Source of the DNA: Salinibacterium sp. UTAS2018
Lineage (GTDB): Bacteria > Actinomycetota > Actinomycetes > Actinomycetales > Microbacteriaceae
NCBI RefSeq assembly: GCF_004118935.1
Contig: NZ_CP035375.1
Coordinates: 2,666,001 to 2,730,000, forward strand
DNA length: 64,000 nt
Reading direction: 5' to 3'
A program made the position numbers and the translations under genes. Shown piece by piece: positions 26,213 through 34,809 of the stretch. Each line of letters opens with the position of its first letter. Positions within the stretch are counted from its first letter, which is position 1. The notes beneath the pieces are model-generated. The model made no database searches. It saw only the letters and a list, made by a program, of their open reading frames with translations, and was not told the DNA's origin.

Positions 26213-27982
26213 ATGAAGAAGAAGCGCGTCTCAGCTGCTATAGCTGTACTCGCGGCTGGAGCCCTCGCCCTAACAGGGTGTACTCCGCCGTATGAATCAG
26301 AAGTTATCGCCGATACCGAAATCACGGTGGCGTGGAATGACCTGATCGACAACTTCAACGGAAGCAGTGCAGCAGGTAACAACACGGCGAACAATGTTGT
26401 GCTGTACATGATGAACTCGACATTCCTGTACTACAACAGCGAACCTGCTCTCGTTCGTAACACCGACTTCGGTTCCTTCGAGAAGACCAGCGATGACCCA
26501 CTGACGGTCAAGTACACCCTCAACGACAACGTCACCTGGTCTGATGGAACGCCCATCGACTCCGCTGACTTGCTGCTCGCTTGGACTACCATTTTCGCCG
26601 GCGTTGAGGATGCTGAGGGTGCTCCGCTGTTCACCCACGCCAACCCGCGTGGTGACCTCGCTTCGGCTCTGCCGGAGATCGACGACAAGAGCATCACGAT
26701 CGTGTACGACAAGGCCTACGTTGACTGGGAGCTCCAGTTCGACATGGGTGTTGCCGCTCACGGTGTCGTAGAGCTGGCTTACCCCGAGATCACTGATCCT
26801 GAGGAAGCCAAGAAGATGTTCGTCGAGGCAGTTCAGAACGACGACGTCGAGTGGCTGACTCCGGTCGCCAAGGCGTGGAACGACGCTTACCAAGCGCCGA
26901 GCACTCCCGACAACGAACTCGTCGCTCTCTCGAGCGGTGCCTACGTTCTCGACGAACTCGTAGAGAACGAGTACGTTGCGCTCAAGGCCAACCCGCTCTA
27001 CACGTGGGGTCCGTCGCCCAAGTACGAACGCATCATCGTCCGTCAGATCGAAGACTCGACCGCTCAGGTGCAGGCCATCGAGAATGGTGACGTTCAGATC
27101 GCCGCCGGCCAGCCGACTCCCGACGTGCTTGAGCTCGTCAAGGGCTTGGGTAACGCTGAGTACGTCACTGGTGATGAGGCCACGTATGAGCACATCGACC
27201 TCACGTTCAACAACGGTGGTCCTTTCGACCCCGCCACCTATGGCGGAGACGAAGCGACGGCAAAGGCAGTTCGTCAGGCCTTCCTGAAGATCATTCCCCG
27301 TCAAGAAATCCTCGACAAGCTGATCGCCCCGCTCAATGAAAATGCCACTCTGCGTGACTCGGTACTCCAAATTCCTGGTGCTCCCGGCTATGACAAGATC
27401 GCATCCTCGAACGGTTCGGACGGCTACGCCGAGGTCGACATCGATGGCGCCAAGAAGCTCCTTGCTGACGCTGGGGTGACCACTCCGGTTGAGGTCAAGT
27501 TCTGGTACCCCGAGGGCAACGTTCGTCGTGCATCGGAGTTCGAATTCATCCAGCAGTCGGCTGCTCTTGCCGGCTTCACGGTTGTTGACGACTCGGAGCC
27601 CACGTGGGCATTCACCGACAAGGAAGCACTGCCGATCAACCCCCACGACGCGGTTATCTTCGGGTGGCAGTCGACGAGCCTCGCGCTCACCGGTTCTGAC
27701 CAGTACCTCGGTAGCGGCCAGCCCAGCAACTTCGGTGGATACTCCAACACCGAGGTAGACGGACTCCTCAAGGACCTTGAGACCGAGCTGGACCCCGAGG
27801 TTCAGACCGAGATCCAGGTTGAGGTCGAGAAGCTGGTCTGGGAAGACGCGTACGGCGTCACCCTCTTCCAGTTCCCCGGAATCACCGTCTGGAACAACTC
27901 AGTGACGAACGTGGACCCGAGTCCGCTGTCGCCGACCTACTTCTGGAACTTCTGGGAGTGGGCACCGGCCGACTCCGAGTAA
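26213..27982 (+). CDS. Peptide ABC transporter substrate-binding lipoprotein (SBP family 5)
   Basis: This is a 589-residue oligopeptide/dipeptide-type solute-binding protein. The start ATG 26213 follows GGAGGAAAG and gives a classical lipoprotein signal (KKKR, hydrophobic core, ALTGC). The frame is open upstream to 26126 but lacks a ribosome site there. Family 5 features include FEKTSDDPLTVKYTLNDNVTWSDGTPI and DLLLAWTTIFAG. It heads the dpp-like cluster 26213-33129. Family 5 proteins also bind sugars, nickel or opines, so peptides are the likely but not certain ligand. Confidence 0.9.
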   Translation: MKKKRVSAAIAVLAAGALALTGCTPPYESEVIADTEITVAWNDLIDNFNGSSAAGNNTANNVVLYMMNSTFLYYNSEPALVRNTDFGSFEKTSDDPLTVKYTLNDNVTWSDGTPIDSADLLLAWTTIFAGVEDAEGAPLFTHANPRGDLASALPEIDDKSITIVYDKAYVDWELQFDMGVAAHGVVELAYPEITDPEEAKKMFVEAVQNDDVEWLTPVAKAWNDAYQAPSTPDNELVALSSGAYVLDELVENEYVALKANPLYTWGPSPKYERIIVRQIEDSTAQVQAIENGDVQIAAGQPTPDVLELVKGLGNAEYVTGDEATYEHIDLTFNNGGPFDPATYGGDEATAKAVRQAFLKIIPRQEILDKLIAPLNENATLRDSVLQIPGAPGYDKIASSNGSDGYAEVDIDGAKKLLADAGVTTPVEVKFWYPEGNVRRASEFEFIQQSAALAGFTVVDDSEPTWAFTDKEALPINPHDAVIFGWQSTSLALTGSDQYLGSGQPSNFGGYSNTEVDGLLKDLETELDPEVQTEIQVEVEKLVWEDAYGVTLFQFPGITVWNNSVTNVDPSPLSPTYFWNFWEWAPADSE

Positions 27983-27995
27983 TTCCTCGGTAGCG

Positions 27996-28036
27996 CTCAC
28001 GAGTGGGTCGGGCTTCACGCCCGGCCCACTTGTGAG
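27996..28036 (+). promoter_or_regulatory. Hairpin between SBP and first permease genes
   Basis: CTCAC-GAGTGGG-TCGGGC pairs with GCCCGG-CCCACT-TGTGAG around a TTCAC loop. No T-run follows, so it is more likely an mRNA-stabilising or partial attenuating structure than a full terminator. It would favour receptor over permease synthesis. Confidence 0.6.
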
Positions 28037-28104
28037 TCCGTCGTCATGCCGCTCGTCGGCACTGTTTTGTTCTGTTGTGCACGCCCCCGAAATGAGGATC
28101 TCCG

Positions 28105-29649
28105 GTGCTGACCTTTGTCGCCAGACGCCTTGTAGCCACTCTTCTTGTTCTCCTCGTGGCTTCATTCATCGTCTATGTACTAACCGCCAATTCCGGTGAT
28201 CCGCTTCGAGATCTTCGAGGCAGTCGAGATCCCAGCGCTCAAGATCAAATTGCGTACTTGAGTGGCCTGCTTAACCTCGATCAGCCTCCCGTGCTGCGCT
28301 ACTTCTCCTGGCTCGGAGGAGTAGGGGCGTGCTTCATCGGCCAGTGCGACCTCGGCATCTCTGTCGCCCGCGGCCAGCAGCCCGTGATCGAAGCCATTGG
28401 TGGAGCGCTCGGCTCCACGCTTCAACTCGTGCTCGCCGCCACGATTCTCGCGATCGTGATCGGTGTCGCCATCGGAATGACCACCGCGCTTCGCCAGTAC
28501 AGCGGTTACGACTACGTCGTCACGTTCCTCACCTTTGTCTTCTACTCGCTGCCCATCTTCTGGGTCGCGGTGCTCCTCAAAGAGTTCGGCGCTATTCAGT
28601 TCAACTCGTTCCTCGGCGACCCCGTCATACCGTGGTGGTCGATACTCATCATCGGGCTCGTGATGGGCTTCATCGCCTCCTCCGTCGTCGGCGGCGAGCT
28701 GCGAACGCGCGTCATCTCCTTCGTCAGCGTCGGCGGCGGTATTGCTGCGTTGCTCATCCTTCTCGATGTCACGCGCTGGTTTGAAAGCCCCTCGATCGGC
28801 TTCGTCGGAATCGCGCTGATGTCCGTGGCTACGGGCGCGGTCGTGCTCTTCGCCTCCACTGGCTTCCACAACCGGCGGGCCCTGCTCGCGGTCGGAATCA
28901 TCGTGGTGCTGACCGTCATCCTGAGCTGGCCGTTCCAGTTCCTCTTCTACTACGTCAACAGCCCGTGGACTGTGCTGCTCGTCCTCGCCATCATGGTGGG
29001 GCTCGGCCTCCTCGTCGGCTTCTTCGTCGGTGGTGATGGCAAGGCCGTCGTAGCTCGCACCACGGCCATCGTCGGTGGCTTGGGAATCATCCCGCTCGTG
29101 CTCGACCAGATGTTCATCCGCTGGGATGAGTACGTGGCGCGCATCCCGCTCAGCAACGGTGTGATCGCCACGATCGGTGCCTCGACTCCCGCCATCCGCC
29201 GCGTGGATGACACCTGGCTCAACATGCTCGACTCGCTGACCCACATGCTGCTGCCCACCATCGCGCTCATGATCATCTCGCTGGCGGCTTACACGCGCTA
29301 CGCTCGCGCCAGTCTGCTCGACGTCATGAACCAGGACTACGTGCGCACGGCGCGTGCCAAGGGCCTCGGCGAACGCACCGTGGTGATGCGTCACGCCTTC
29401 CGCAACGCCATGATCCCGATCGCGACCATCATCGCGCTCGACTTCGGGGCGGTGATCGGTGGAGCCGTAATCACAGAAAGAGTCTTCGCCTGGCAGGCGA
29501 TGGGTTCGCTCTTCAGCGAGGGGCTCAACCGCATCGACGTGAACCTCGTGATGGGATTCTTTCTCGTCACGGGCATCCTCGCCGTTATCTTCAACGTTAT
29601 TGCCGACCTCTTATATTCGGCCCTTGACCCCAGAATTCGGGTGAGCTGA
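28105..29649 (+). CDS. Peptide ABC transporter permease, DppB-type with a large membrane insertion
   Basis: This is a 514-residue permease; classical DppB/OppB proteins are about 310-340. The N-terminal part (FVARRLVATLLVLLVASFIV) and the C-terminal part (TRYARASLLDVMNQDYVRTA, RAKGLGERTVVMRHAFRNAM EAA-loop region, DPRIRVS end) are typical. Roughly residues 170-365 are extra and contain about five additional hydrophobic helices, for example SILIIGLVMGFIASSVV and VLLVLAIMVGLGLLVGFFVG. The start is GTG 28105 after a GAGGA. The downstream permease begins 2 bases after its stop. Confidence 0.88.
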   Translation: MLTFVARRLVATLLVLLVASFIVYVLTANSGDPLRDLRGSRDPSAQDQIAYLSGLLNLDQPPVLRYFSWLGGVGACFIGQCDLGISVARGQQPVIEAIGGALGSTLQLVLAATILAIVIGVAIGMTTALRQYSGYDYVVTFLTFVFYSLPIFWVAVLLKEFGAIQFNSFLGDPVIPWWSILIIGLVMGFIASSVVGGELRTRVISFVSVGGGIAALLILLDVTRWFESPSIGFVGIALMSVATGAVVLFASTGFHNRRALLAVGIIVVLTVILSWPFQFLFYYVNSPWTVLLVLAIMVGLGLLVGFFVGGDGKAVVARTTAIVGGLGIIPLVLDQMFIRWDEYVARIPLSNGVIATIGASTPAIRRVDDTWLNMLDSLTHMLLPTIALMIISLAAYTRYARASLLDVMNQDYVRTARAKGLGERTVVMRHAFRNAMIPIATIIALDFGAVIGGAVITERVFAWQAMGSLFSEGLNRIDVNLVMGFFLVTGILAVIFNVIADLLYSALDPRIRVS

Positions 29650-29651
29650 TC

Positions 29652-30782
29652 ATGACCGATAAGAACCCCATCGCCGACGAACAATCGGTGGGCCAAGAGC
29701 TCAGCATTGAACAGCGAGCCACGGTCGGTCTGAGCCAGGGCGCGATTGTGCGCCGCCGCTTCCTGCAGCACCGCGGTGCCGTTGTCTCGGTCTTCGTGCT
29801 GCTCTTTCTTGTGCTGCTCGCGTTCACCTCGGTGGGCACCGTGATTGGTGGCACCGGAAAGCTCACACCAGACCTCACCGGTACACGTCTTATCGTCGAT
29901 GGTTTCCGCATCCCCGGTTGGTGGGGATCCACGTGGTGGGAGCGCTACGACATCATGCTCCCCGGCGGCGCTCCGACCTTCACGTGGTGGCCATTCACCT
30001 TTGGCGAGCATCCCTTTGGCCAGGACAACACGGGTAAGGATGTCTTTGCCCGTGTGATGCGCGGCATGCAGCAGTCGCTCAACGTTGTCTTCATCGTCGG
30101 AATCATCTCGACTGTCATCGGCGTCGTTCTCGGAGCCCTCGCGGGGTACTACCGCGGCTGGGTTGACCAGGTCATCATGCGCATCACCGACGTGATCATC
30201 ATCGTGCCGCTACTTATCCTGGGTGCCGTTCTCGGCCAGACGATCGGTGGCGATGCGTTCTTGCTCGCCGTCATGATTGGGCTGATTGCGTGGACCGGCA
30301 TGGCACGACTCGTGCGCGCCGAATTCCTGAGCCTGCGCGAGCGTGAGTTCGTGGACGCAGCACGGGTGGCGGGTGCCAGCGACTTCCGCATCATCTTCCG
30401 CCACATCCTGCCCAACACGGTCGGTGTCATCGTGGTCAGCGCGACGCTGTTGATGAGCGCCGTGATCTTGCTTGAGACGTCTTTGAGCTTCCTCGGCTTC
30501 GGCATCACCGATCCTGATATTTCCCTCGGCCAGATCATTAGCCAATACAACGAAGCGTTCAAGACGCGCCCGTGGCTGTTCTGGTGGCCAGGTCTGTTCA
30601 TCGTGATTATTGCGCTGTGCATCAACTTCATTGGTGATGGTTTGCGCGATGCGTTCGACCCCCGCCAGAAGCGTGTGCCGCGTCAGCGCAGCCTGGGTTC
30701 CGAGATCGGCAACTTCTTCAAGGCCTACGTTCCCGGATCACGCCCCGGAGCGCGTCCCGGTGACGGAACGTCAAACAAGTGA
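29652..30782 (+). CDS. Peptide ABC transporter permease, DppC-type
   Basis: This is a 376-residue second permease subunit. It has a cytoplasmic N-terminus of about 40 residues, a first helix (AVVSVFVLLFLVLLAFTSVG), a sizeable external segment (PFGQDNTGKDVFARVMRGMQ, a DppC hallmark), and the membrane core with the ATPase-contact EAA-type loop EFVDAARVAGASDFRIIFRH. The DGLRDAFDPRQKR C-terminus is standard. It pairs with the DppB-type protein encoded just upstream. Confidence 0.92.
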   Translation: MTDKNPIADEQSVGQELSIEQRATVGLSQGAIVRRRFLQHRGAVVSVFVLLFLVLLAFTSVGTVIGGTGKLTPDLTGTRLIVDGFRIPGWWGSTWWERYDIMLPGGAPTFTWWPFTFGEHPFGQDNTGKDVFARVMRGMQQSLNVVFIVGIISTVIGVVLGALAGYYRGWVDQVIMRITDVIIIVPLLILGAVLGQTIGGDAFLLAVMIGLIAWTGMARLVRAEFLSLREREFVDAARVAGASDFRIIFRHILPNTVGVIVVSATLLMSAVILLETSLSFLGFGITDPDISLGQIISQYNEAFKTRPWLFWWPGLFIVIIALCINFIGDGLRDAFDPRQKRVPRQRSLGSEIGNFFKAYVPGSRPGARPGDGTSNK

Positions 30783-30793
30783 CCGCGGTGCAG

Positions 30794-31402
30794 CTAGTTG
30801 AACGTTGTGAGCACGCTGAGCAGAGTCAGCGCCACGAGAGCCGCGATAGTGCGCCAGTGCCACGAGACTCGCAACTTCGTGAACTCGCTGGTGGCGGCAT
30901 CCAGATGACCGGCATCCCGCAATTGCTCCCAGTGGGAGCGGATGACGAATGCGGCCTGACCGGAATCCGACGTCACGAGATCGCCGGGTCTCACCGTGCC
31001 CGCGAGGTAGCTCGATTCGGGCAGGTTCTTACCGTCTTGGCGCACAGCGCTGAACACGGCATGACGGCCCGGAGCGGGCGCGGCCCACGCTGTGACAGTG
31101 CCGTGCGGGGTCTCCAGAGTGAGCGCGTACTTGGTGTCGATACGGCGAATCTCGGGCCACGCGACCTCGATGGTGCGCAGCACGTTGCGCAGGGTGACGC
31201 CCGACTCTGTGACGCGAACGTTTGGGCACCAGAACATGGCCCACGTGAGCAGGCCGAGCAGTCCGAAGACGGGCGCGACCTGCAGAGCATCCAGCCACCG
31301 GCCTTGACCGGCCGTGACCAGAAGTCCCGCTGCGAACGCAGCAATGACAACAATCGAAAGTACGCGCCCGAATCGCGAGTGCAGGGTGAAGTTTGGCGAC
31401 AC
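30794..31402 (-). CDS. PH-domain-like membrane protein, antisense within the peptide transporter cluster
   Basis: This is a 202-residue protein with two N-terminal helices (VLSIVVIAAFAAGLLVTAGQ, ALQVAPVFGLLGLLTWAMFW), a bacterial PH-like segment (VRVTESGVTLRNVLRTIEVA, WPEIRRIDTKYALTLETPHG) and a third C-terminal helix. This layout is common in actinobacterial PH domain-containing proteins, whose role is unknown. It lies on the opposite strand between dppC-like and dppDF-like genes: its 3' end is 11 bases from the permease stop, and its GTG start is only 53 bases from the ATPase start. Confidence 0.72.
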   Translation of the reverse strand: MSPNFTLHSRFGRVLSIVVIAAFAAGLLVTAGQGRWLDALQVAPVFGLLGLLTWAMFWCPNVRVTESGVTLRNVLRTIEVAWPEIRRIDTKYALTLETPHGTVTAWAAPAPGRHAVFSAVRQDGKNLPESSYLAGTVRPGDLVTSDSGQAAFVIRSHWEQLRDAGHLDAATSEFTKLRVSWHWRTIAALVALTLLSVLTTFN

Positions 31403-31455
31403 GGAACCATGTTCCCACGACAGCCACGCATCCAGGGTGAAAGGCGAGACTCCTG

Positions 31456-33129
31456 ATGACTAAAGCAGCAACTACTGGGGCTACCACTAAGGTTCCCGCA
31501 ATCGAGGTCACCGACCTGGGCGTCGACTTCTGGGTCGAGGGCGAGTGGGTGACTGCCGCCAAGAACGTGAGCTACACGCTCCAGGGCGGCGAAGTTCTCG
31601 CCATCGTGGGCGAATCGGGGTCGGGCAAGAGCACGAGCGCCATGGGGCTACTCGGACTCCTGCCCGAGAATGGACGCATCTCGGGCAGTGTGAAGCTCGC
31701 CGGTGAAGAGCTCGTCGGAGCATCCCTGCACCGCCTGCGCCAATTGCGCGGTGCCGGTATTGCCGTGATTTTCCAAGAGCCCATGACAGCGCTCAACCCC
31801 GTGTACACGATCGGTTTTCAGATCGTTGAGGCGCTTCAAGTGCACAACGCCGGCATGCTGCGGGTGGATGCCAAGAAACGTGCCCTTGAACTGCTCACGA
31901 TGGTGGAACTGCCCGACCCGCAGAAGGCATTCGACTCCTACCCGCACCAGTTGTCGGGAGGGCAGCGTCAACGCGCCATGATCGCTCAGTCGATCTCGTG
32001 CGACCCCCGCGTGCTCATCGCCGACGAGCCAACGACGGCTCTCGACGTGACGGTGCAAGCTGAGATTCTGGAGCTGCTGCACCACTTGCGCTCGAAGCTC
32101 GACAGCGCAATTATCCTCATCACTCACGACATGGGCGTGGTTGCTGACCTCGCGGACCGCGTGATGGTTATGAAGGATGGCGAAGTTGTGGAGACGGGAA
32201 CAGCAGATTCGCTGTTCGCCGGCGCCACGCATCCGTACACTCAGGCCCTGCTCGCCGCCGTGCCTCACCTCGGTGAAGCCGGCGAAGCATCCGCCTCGAA
32301 GGATGACCGCGAAGTTGTTCTGACCATGTCTAACGTTGCCGTGGAATACCCCAAGCGCGGCCGGGTACCCGCGTTTCGTGCCGCCGAAGGCATCAACCTC
32401 ACTATTCGGCAGGGCGAAGTGCTCGGTCTTGTGGGGGAGTCGGGTTCGGGTAAAACCACCATCGGTCGTGCCGTCGTCGGGCTGCTGCCCGCGGTGGAGG
32501 GCACGCTCGACATCGTGGGCACCAACATGGTGGGCATCAATAAGAGCAATCTGCGCGCCGTTCGACGAGACATAGGCATCGTCTTTCAAGACCCGGGTTC
32601 ATCCTTGAACCCACGGATGCCGATAGGCGAGAGCATCGGAGAACCGCTGCGCCTCGGTGGCGGCTTCAGTCGCAAAGATGAGGAAGCCCGCGTGAGCCTG
32701 CTTCTTGACAGAGTGCAGCTTTCCTCGCACATGCGTAACCGCTACCCGCACGAACTCTCGGGTGGTCAGCGCCAGCGCGTCGGAATTGCTCGCGCGCTCG
32801 CGCTCAGCCCCAAGCTGCTCGTCGCCGACGAGCCAACGTCTGCGCTCGACGTTTCGGTGCAGGCCAAGGTGCTTGAGCTCTTTCAGGAGCTGCAAAAAGA
32901 GCTGGGTTTTGCGTGCCTATTCGTGACCCACGACCTCGCGGTGATCGATATTCTGGCCGACCGCATCGCCGTGATGCACCGCGGCAAGATTGTCGAACAG
33001 GGAACGCGCGATCAAGTGCTGCGCAATCCCCAAGAGGCGTATACGCAGCGCCTCATCGCTGCCGTGCCGCTGCCCGATCCCGAAGAGCAGCGTCGCCGCC
33101 GAGCGGAACGGGAAGCCTCTCGCGCCTAA
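31456..33129 (+). CDS. Peptide ABC transporter ATP-binding protein (DppD-DppF fusion)
   Basis: This is a 557-residue protein with two complete ABC ATPase domains. Domain 1 has GESGSGKST, LSGGQRQRAMIAQ and VLIADEPTTALD. Domain 2, from about residue 285, has GESGSGKTT, LSGGQRQRVGIARA and [12 protein letters not shown]. The usual Opp/Dpp C-terminal cap with a NPQEAYTQRLIAAVP motif is present. Tandem fusions are common in actinobacterial dipeptide importers. It powers the permeases encoded at 28105-30782, although the antisense gene between them suggests it also needs its own promoter. Confidence 0.93.
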   Translation: MTKAATTGATTKVPAIEVTDLGVDFWVEGEWVTAAKNVSYTLQGGEVLAIVGESGSGKSTSAMGLLGLLPENGRISGSVKLAGEELVGASLHRLRQLRGAGIAVIFQEPMTALNPVYTIGFQIVEALQVHNAGMLRVDAKKRALELLTMVELPDPQKAFDSYPHQLSGGQRQRAMIAQSISCDPRVLIADEPTTALDVTVQAEILELLHHLRSKLDSAIILITHDMGVVADLADRVMVMKDGEVVETGTADSLFAGATHPYTQALLAAVPHLGEAGEASASKDDREVVLTMSNVAVEYPKRGRVPAFRAAEGINLTIRQGEVLGLVGESGSGKTTIGRAVVGLLPAVEGTLDIVGTNMVGINKSNLRAVRRDIGIVFQDPGSSLNPRMPIGESIGEPLRLGGGFSRKDEEARVSLLLDRVQLSSHMRNRYPHELSGGQRQRVGIARALALSPKLLVADEPTSALDVSVQAKVLELFQELQKELGFACLFVTHDLAVIDILADRIAVMHRGKIVEQGTRDQVLRNPQEAYTQRLIAAVPLPDPEEQRRRRAEREASRA

Positions 33130-33137
33130 CGGCTAGT

Positions 33138-33184
33138 GGAGGCAGCAGGGCGGCGTCGAACCCGAGTCCCGCCGCCCTGCCTCC
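33138..33184. terminator. Bidirectional hairpin after the peptide ABC cluster
   Basis: GGAGGCAGCAGGGCGGCG (33138-33155) pairs with CGCCGCCCTGCCTCC (33170-33184) with a 3-nt bulge. It lies between convergent genes. No T-run is seen. Confidence 0.6.
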
Positions 33185-33213
33185 CGTAACCAACCAAGCC
33201 CTGAACGAGACAT

Positions 33214-34809
33214 CTATCGTTCGGTGCTGGCCGGAGCTAAAGCGGACGCCGGTTCTGCGGCATCCGGGTCGGTGATCGCTCGAATCTCTTCCGTGGTGAG
33301 TGGGATCCACGGCGTACCGTCGGGGTCCGATGAGAATGCGGCCGGACTGTCGCCCTGATTCCACCACTTCGACTCGTACGGAACTCCGTCGAACAGAATG
33401 CGGTCACCCTCTTCGTAGACGGAAGTTCCATCCCAGGCAGGGTAGGTGCCCGCGGGTACGGTGGGAACCTCTACGGGGGTTTCGCCTTCCAAAACGGGGC
33501 CGACAAGAGTCCACGGGGTTTCCCACGAATTCAGTACGGGGTTGTCGGGAAGGTCGCCTCGGGTCCACCATTTCGCTTGGTAGACGTTGTGGTGCCAGAC
33601 GATCTTGGTGCCCTCAAGGTAGGTGGCGTCTTCAGTCCAGATGGCATACGGGCTCGTTGCCGGGTCATCCACGAGGTCCGAAGGATCGGTAGGTTCCTCG
33701 GTGGTGATGGTCTTGGCCGAGGTTGCGACGTGGCCGTCGAAGCCATCGGCGAGAACGTCAGCGAAGAAGAGATCACCCTGCGCAACACCACTGCACGAGT
33801 CAGAGACTCGGGTGACGTCGGCATAGTTGGGGCCGCAGGTCGTATCGCGGTTGAGGGACCACATGGACATCCGGCCGAGGCCCTGTTCGAGCGCAAACTC
33901 GTTGAGAGTGGTTGCATCGTCCATCGTGAAGACTTCGGCTTCGTTGTCGTTCTGGCCGATCATCGGGGTCGCGCCGAGCTTCGTCCACAGGGTGGCATCT
34001 GTCAGTTCGATGCCGGCCTGGTCATAGAGCACACCGAGCTGGCGGTGCGTTTCTTGAAGCGCCCGAATGGATGCGTCGCCGCTCGTTTCTCCAGCGTCCA
34101 TGCTCTCACCGAAGTTCATCGTCATGATGTTGACGCCCGAGATATCGACACCGGCATCGAGCATCTGGGCTACAGCGGTTGTGCCGTCTTCGGTGAGACC
34201 GAAGGTGGCGGCGGGGAGGGTGAGCCAGACAGCGAGGTCATCGCCGGCGGCACGGCGCGATTCTTGCAGGCTCGCGATAGCCGCCGCGCGACGTTCACCG
34301 GCAGCGGTGTCGCTGAGGTTTTCGCCCTCAATGTCGAGATCAATGGTGGTGGAGGCGTAACGGTCGAGCACGGAACTGTACGCCGCGACGAGAGCGTCGT
34401 GATCGGTGCATCCGGTCGCAAGTTCATCGTTAAGGAGCCCACCGAACGAGACACCGACGTCGCCGCCTTGCTGCTGCAGTCGGGCGATGCGCCGGTCGAG
34501 GTCGAGCGAGACCGCCGCTTCATCCATTGTGTAGGCGGTGCCCCACGTGGGAGTGCAGGCGTCGTCGGTCGCCGCGACAATGAACGAGAGCATAACCTCT
34601 TGGCCGCTCTCCTTGGTGGCAGATTCGAACTCGTAGCTGGGAGTGGCCGTGACGTCGACGTACGCCGCGAACCACGGGTCGGGCGCCGGTGCGGCCTGGG
34701 TTGATGCCCATGCTTGGTAGCCGAATAGACCCCCGGCGGCAACACCGACGGCAAGAATCAGCGCGATAATAAGGCGCCAGAAGGACAGGCGATGCGTAGC
34801 AGAACTCAT
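33214..34809 (-). CDS. Membrane-anchored GH18 family protein with two chitin-binding-like modules
   Basis: This 531-residue protein starts with a signal anchor (residues 8-35). The GH18-type barrel spans about 45-370. The active-site motif reads TIDLDIEG, with Asp157, Asp159 and Glu161; the first Asp of DXXDXDXE is replaced by Thr. Two C-terminal CBM5/12-like modules follow (ALYQAKWW-type YQAKWWTRGDLPDN near 410-425 and YESKWWNQGDSP near 485), each with the tandem Trp typical of chitin binding. It overlaps the upstream glycosyltransferase by ATGA (34806-34809). Chitinase, endo-N-acetylglucosaminidase or a polymer-tailoring role are all possible. Confidence 0.85.
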   Translation of the reverse strand: MSSATHRLSFWRLIIALILAVGVAAGGLFGYQAWASTQAAPAPDPWFAAYVDVTATPSYEFESATKESGQEVMLSFIVAATDDACTPTWGTAYTMDEAAVSLDLDRRIARLQQQGGDVGVSFGGLLNDELATGCTDHDALVAAYSSVLDRYASTTIDLDIEGENLSDTAAGERRAAAIASLQESRRAAGDDLAVWLTLPAATFGLTEDGTTAVAQMLDAGVDISGVNIMTMNFGESMDAGETSGDASIRALQETHRQLGVLYDQAGIELTDATLWTKLGATPMIGQNDNEAEVFTMDDATTLNEFALEQGLGRMSMWSLNRDTTCGPNYADVTRVSDSCSGVAQGDLFFADVLADGFDGHVATSAKTITTEEPTDPSDLVDDPATSPYAIWTEDATYLEGTKIVWHHNVYQAKWWTRGDLPDNPVLNSWETPWTLVGPVLEGETPVEVPTVPAGTYPAWDGTSVYEEGDRILFDGVPYESKWWNQGDSPAAFSSDPDGTPWIPLTTEEIRAITDPDAAEPASALAPASTER

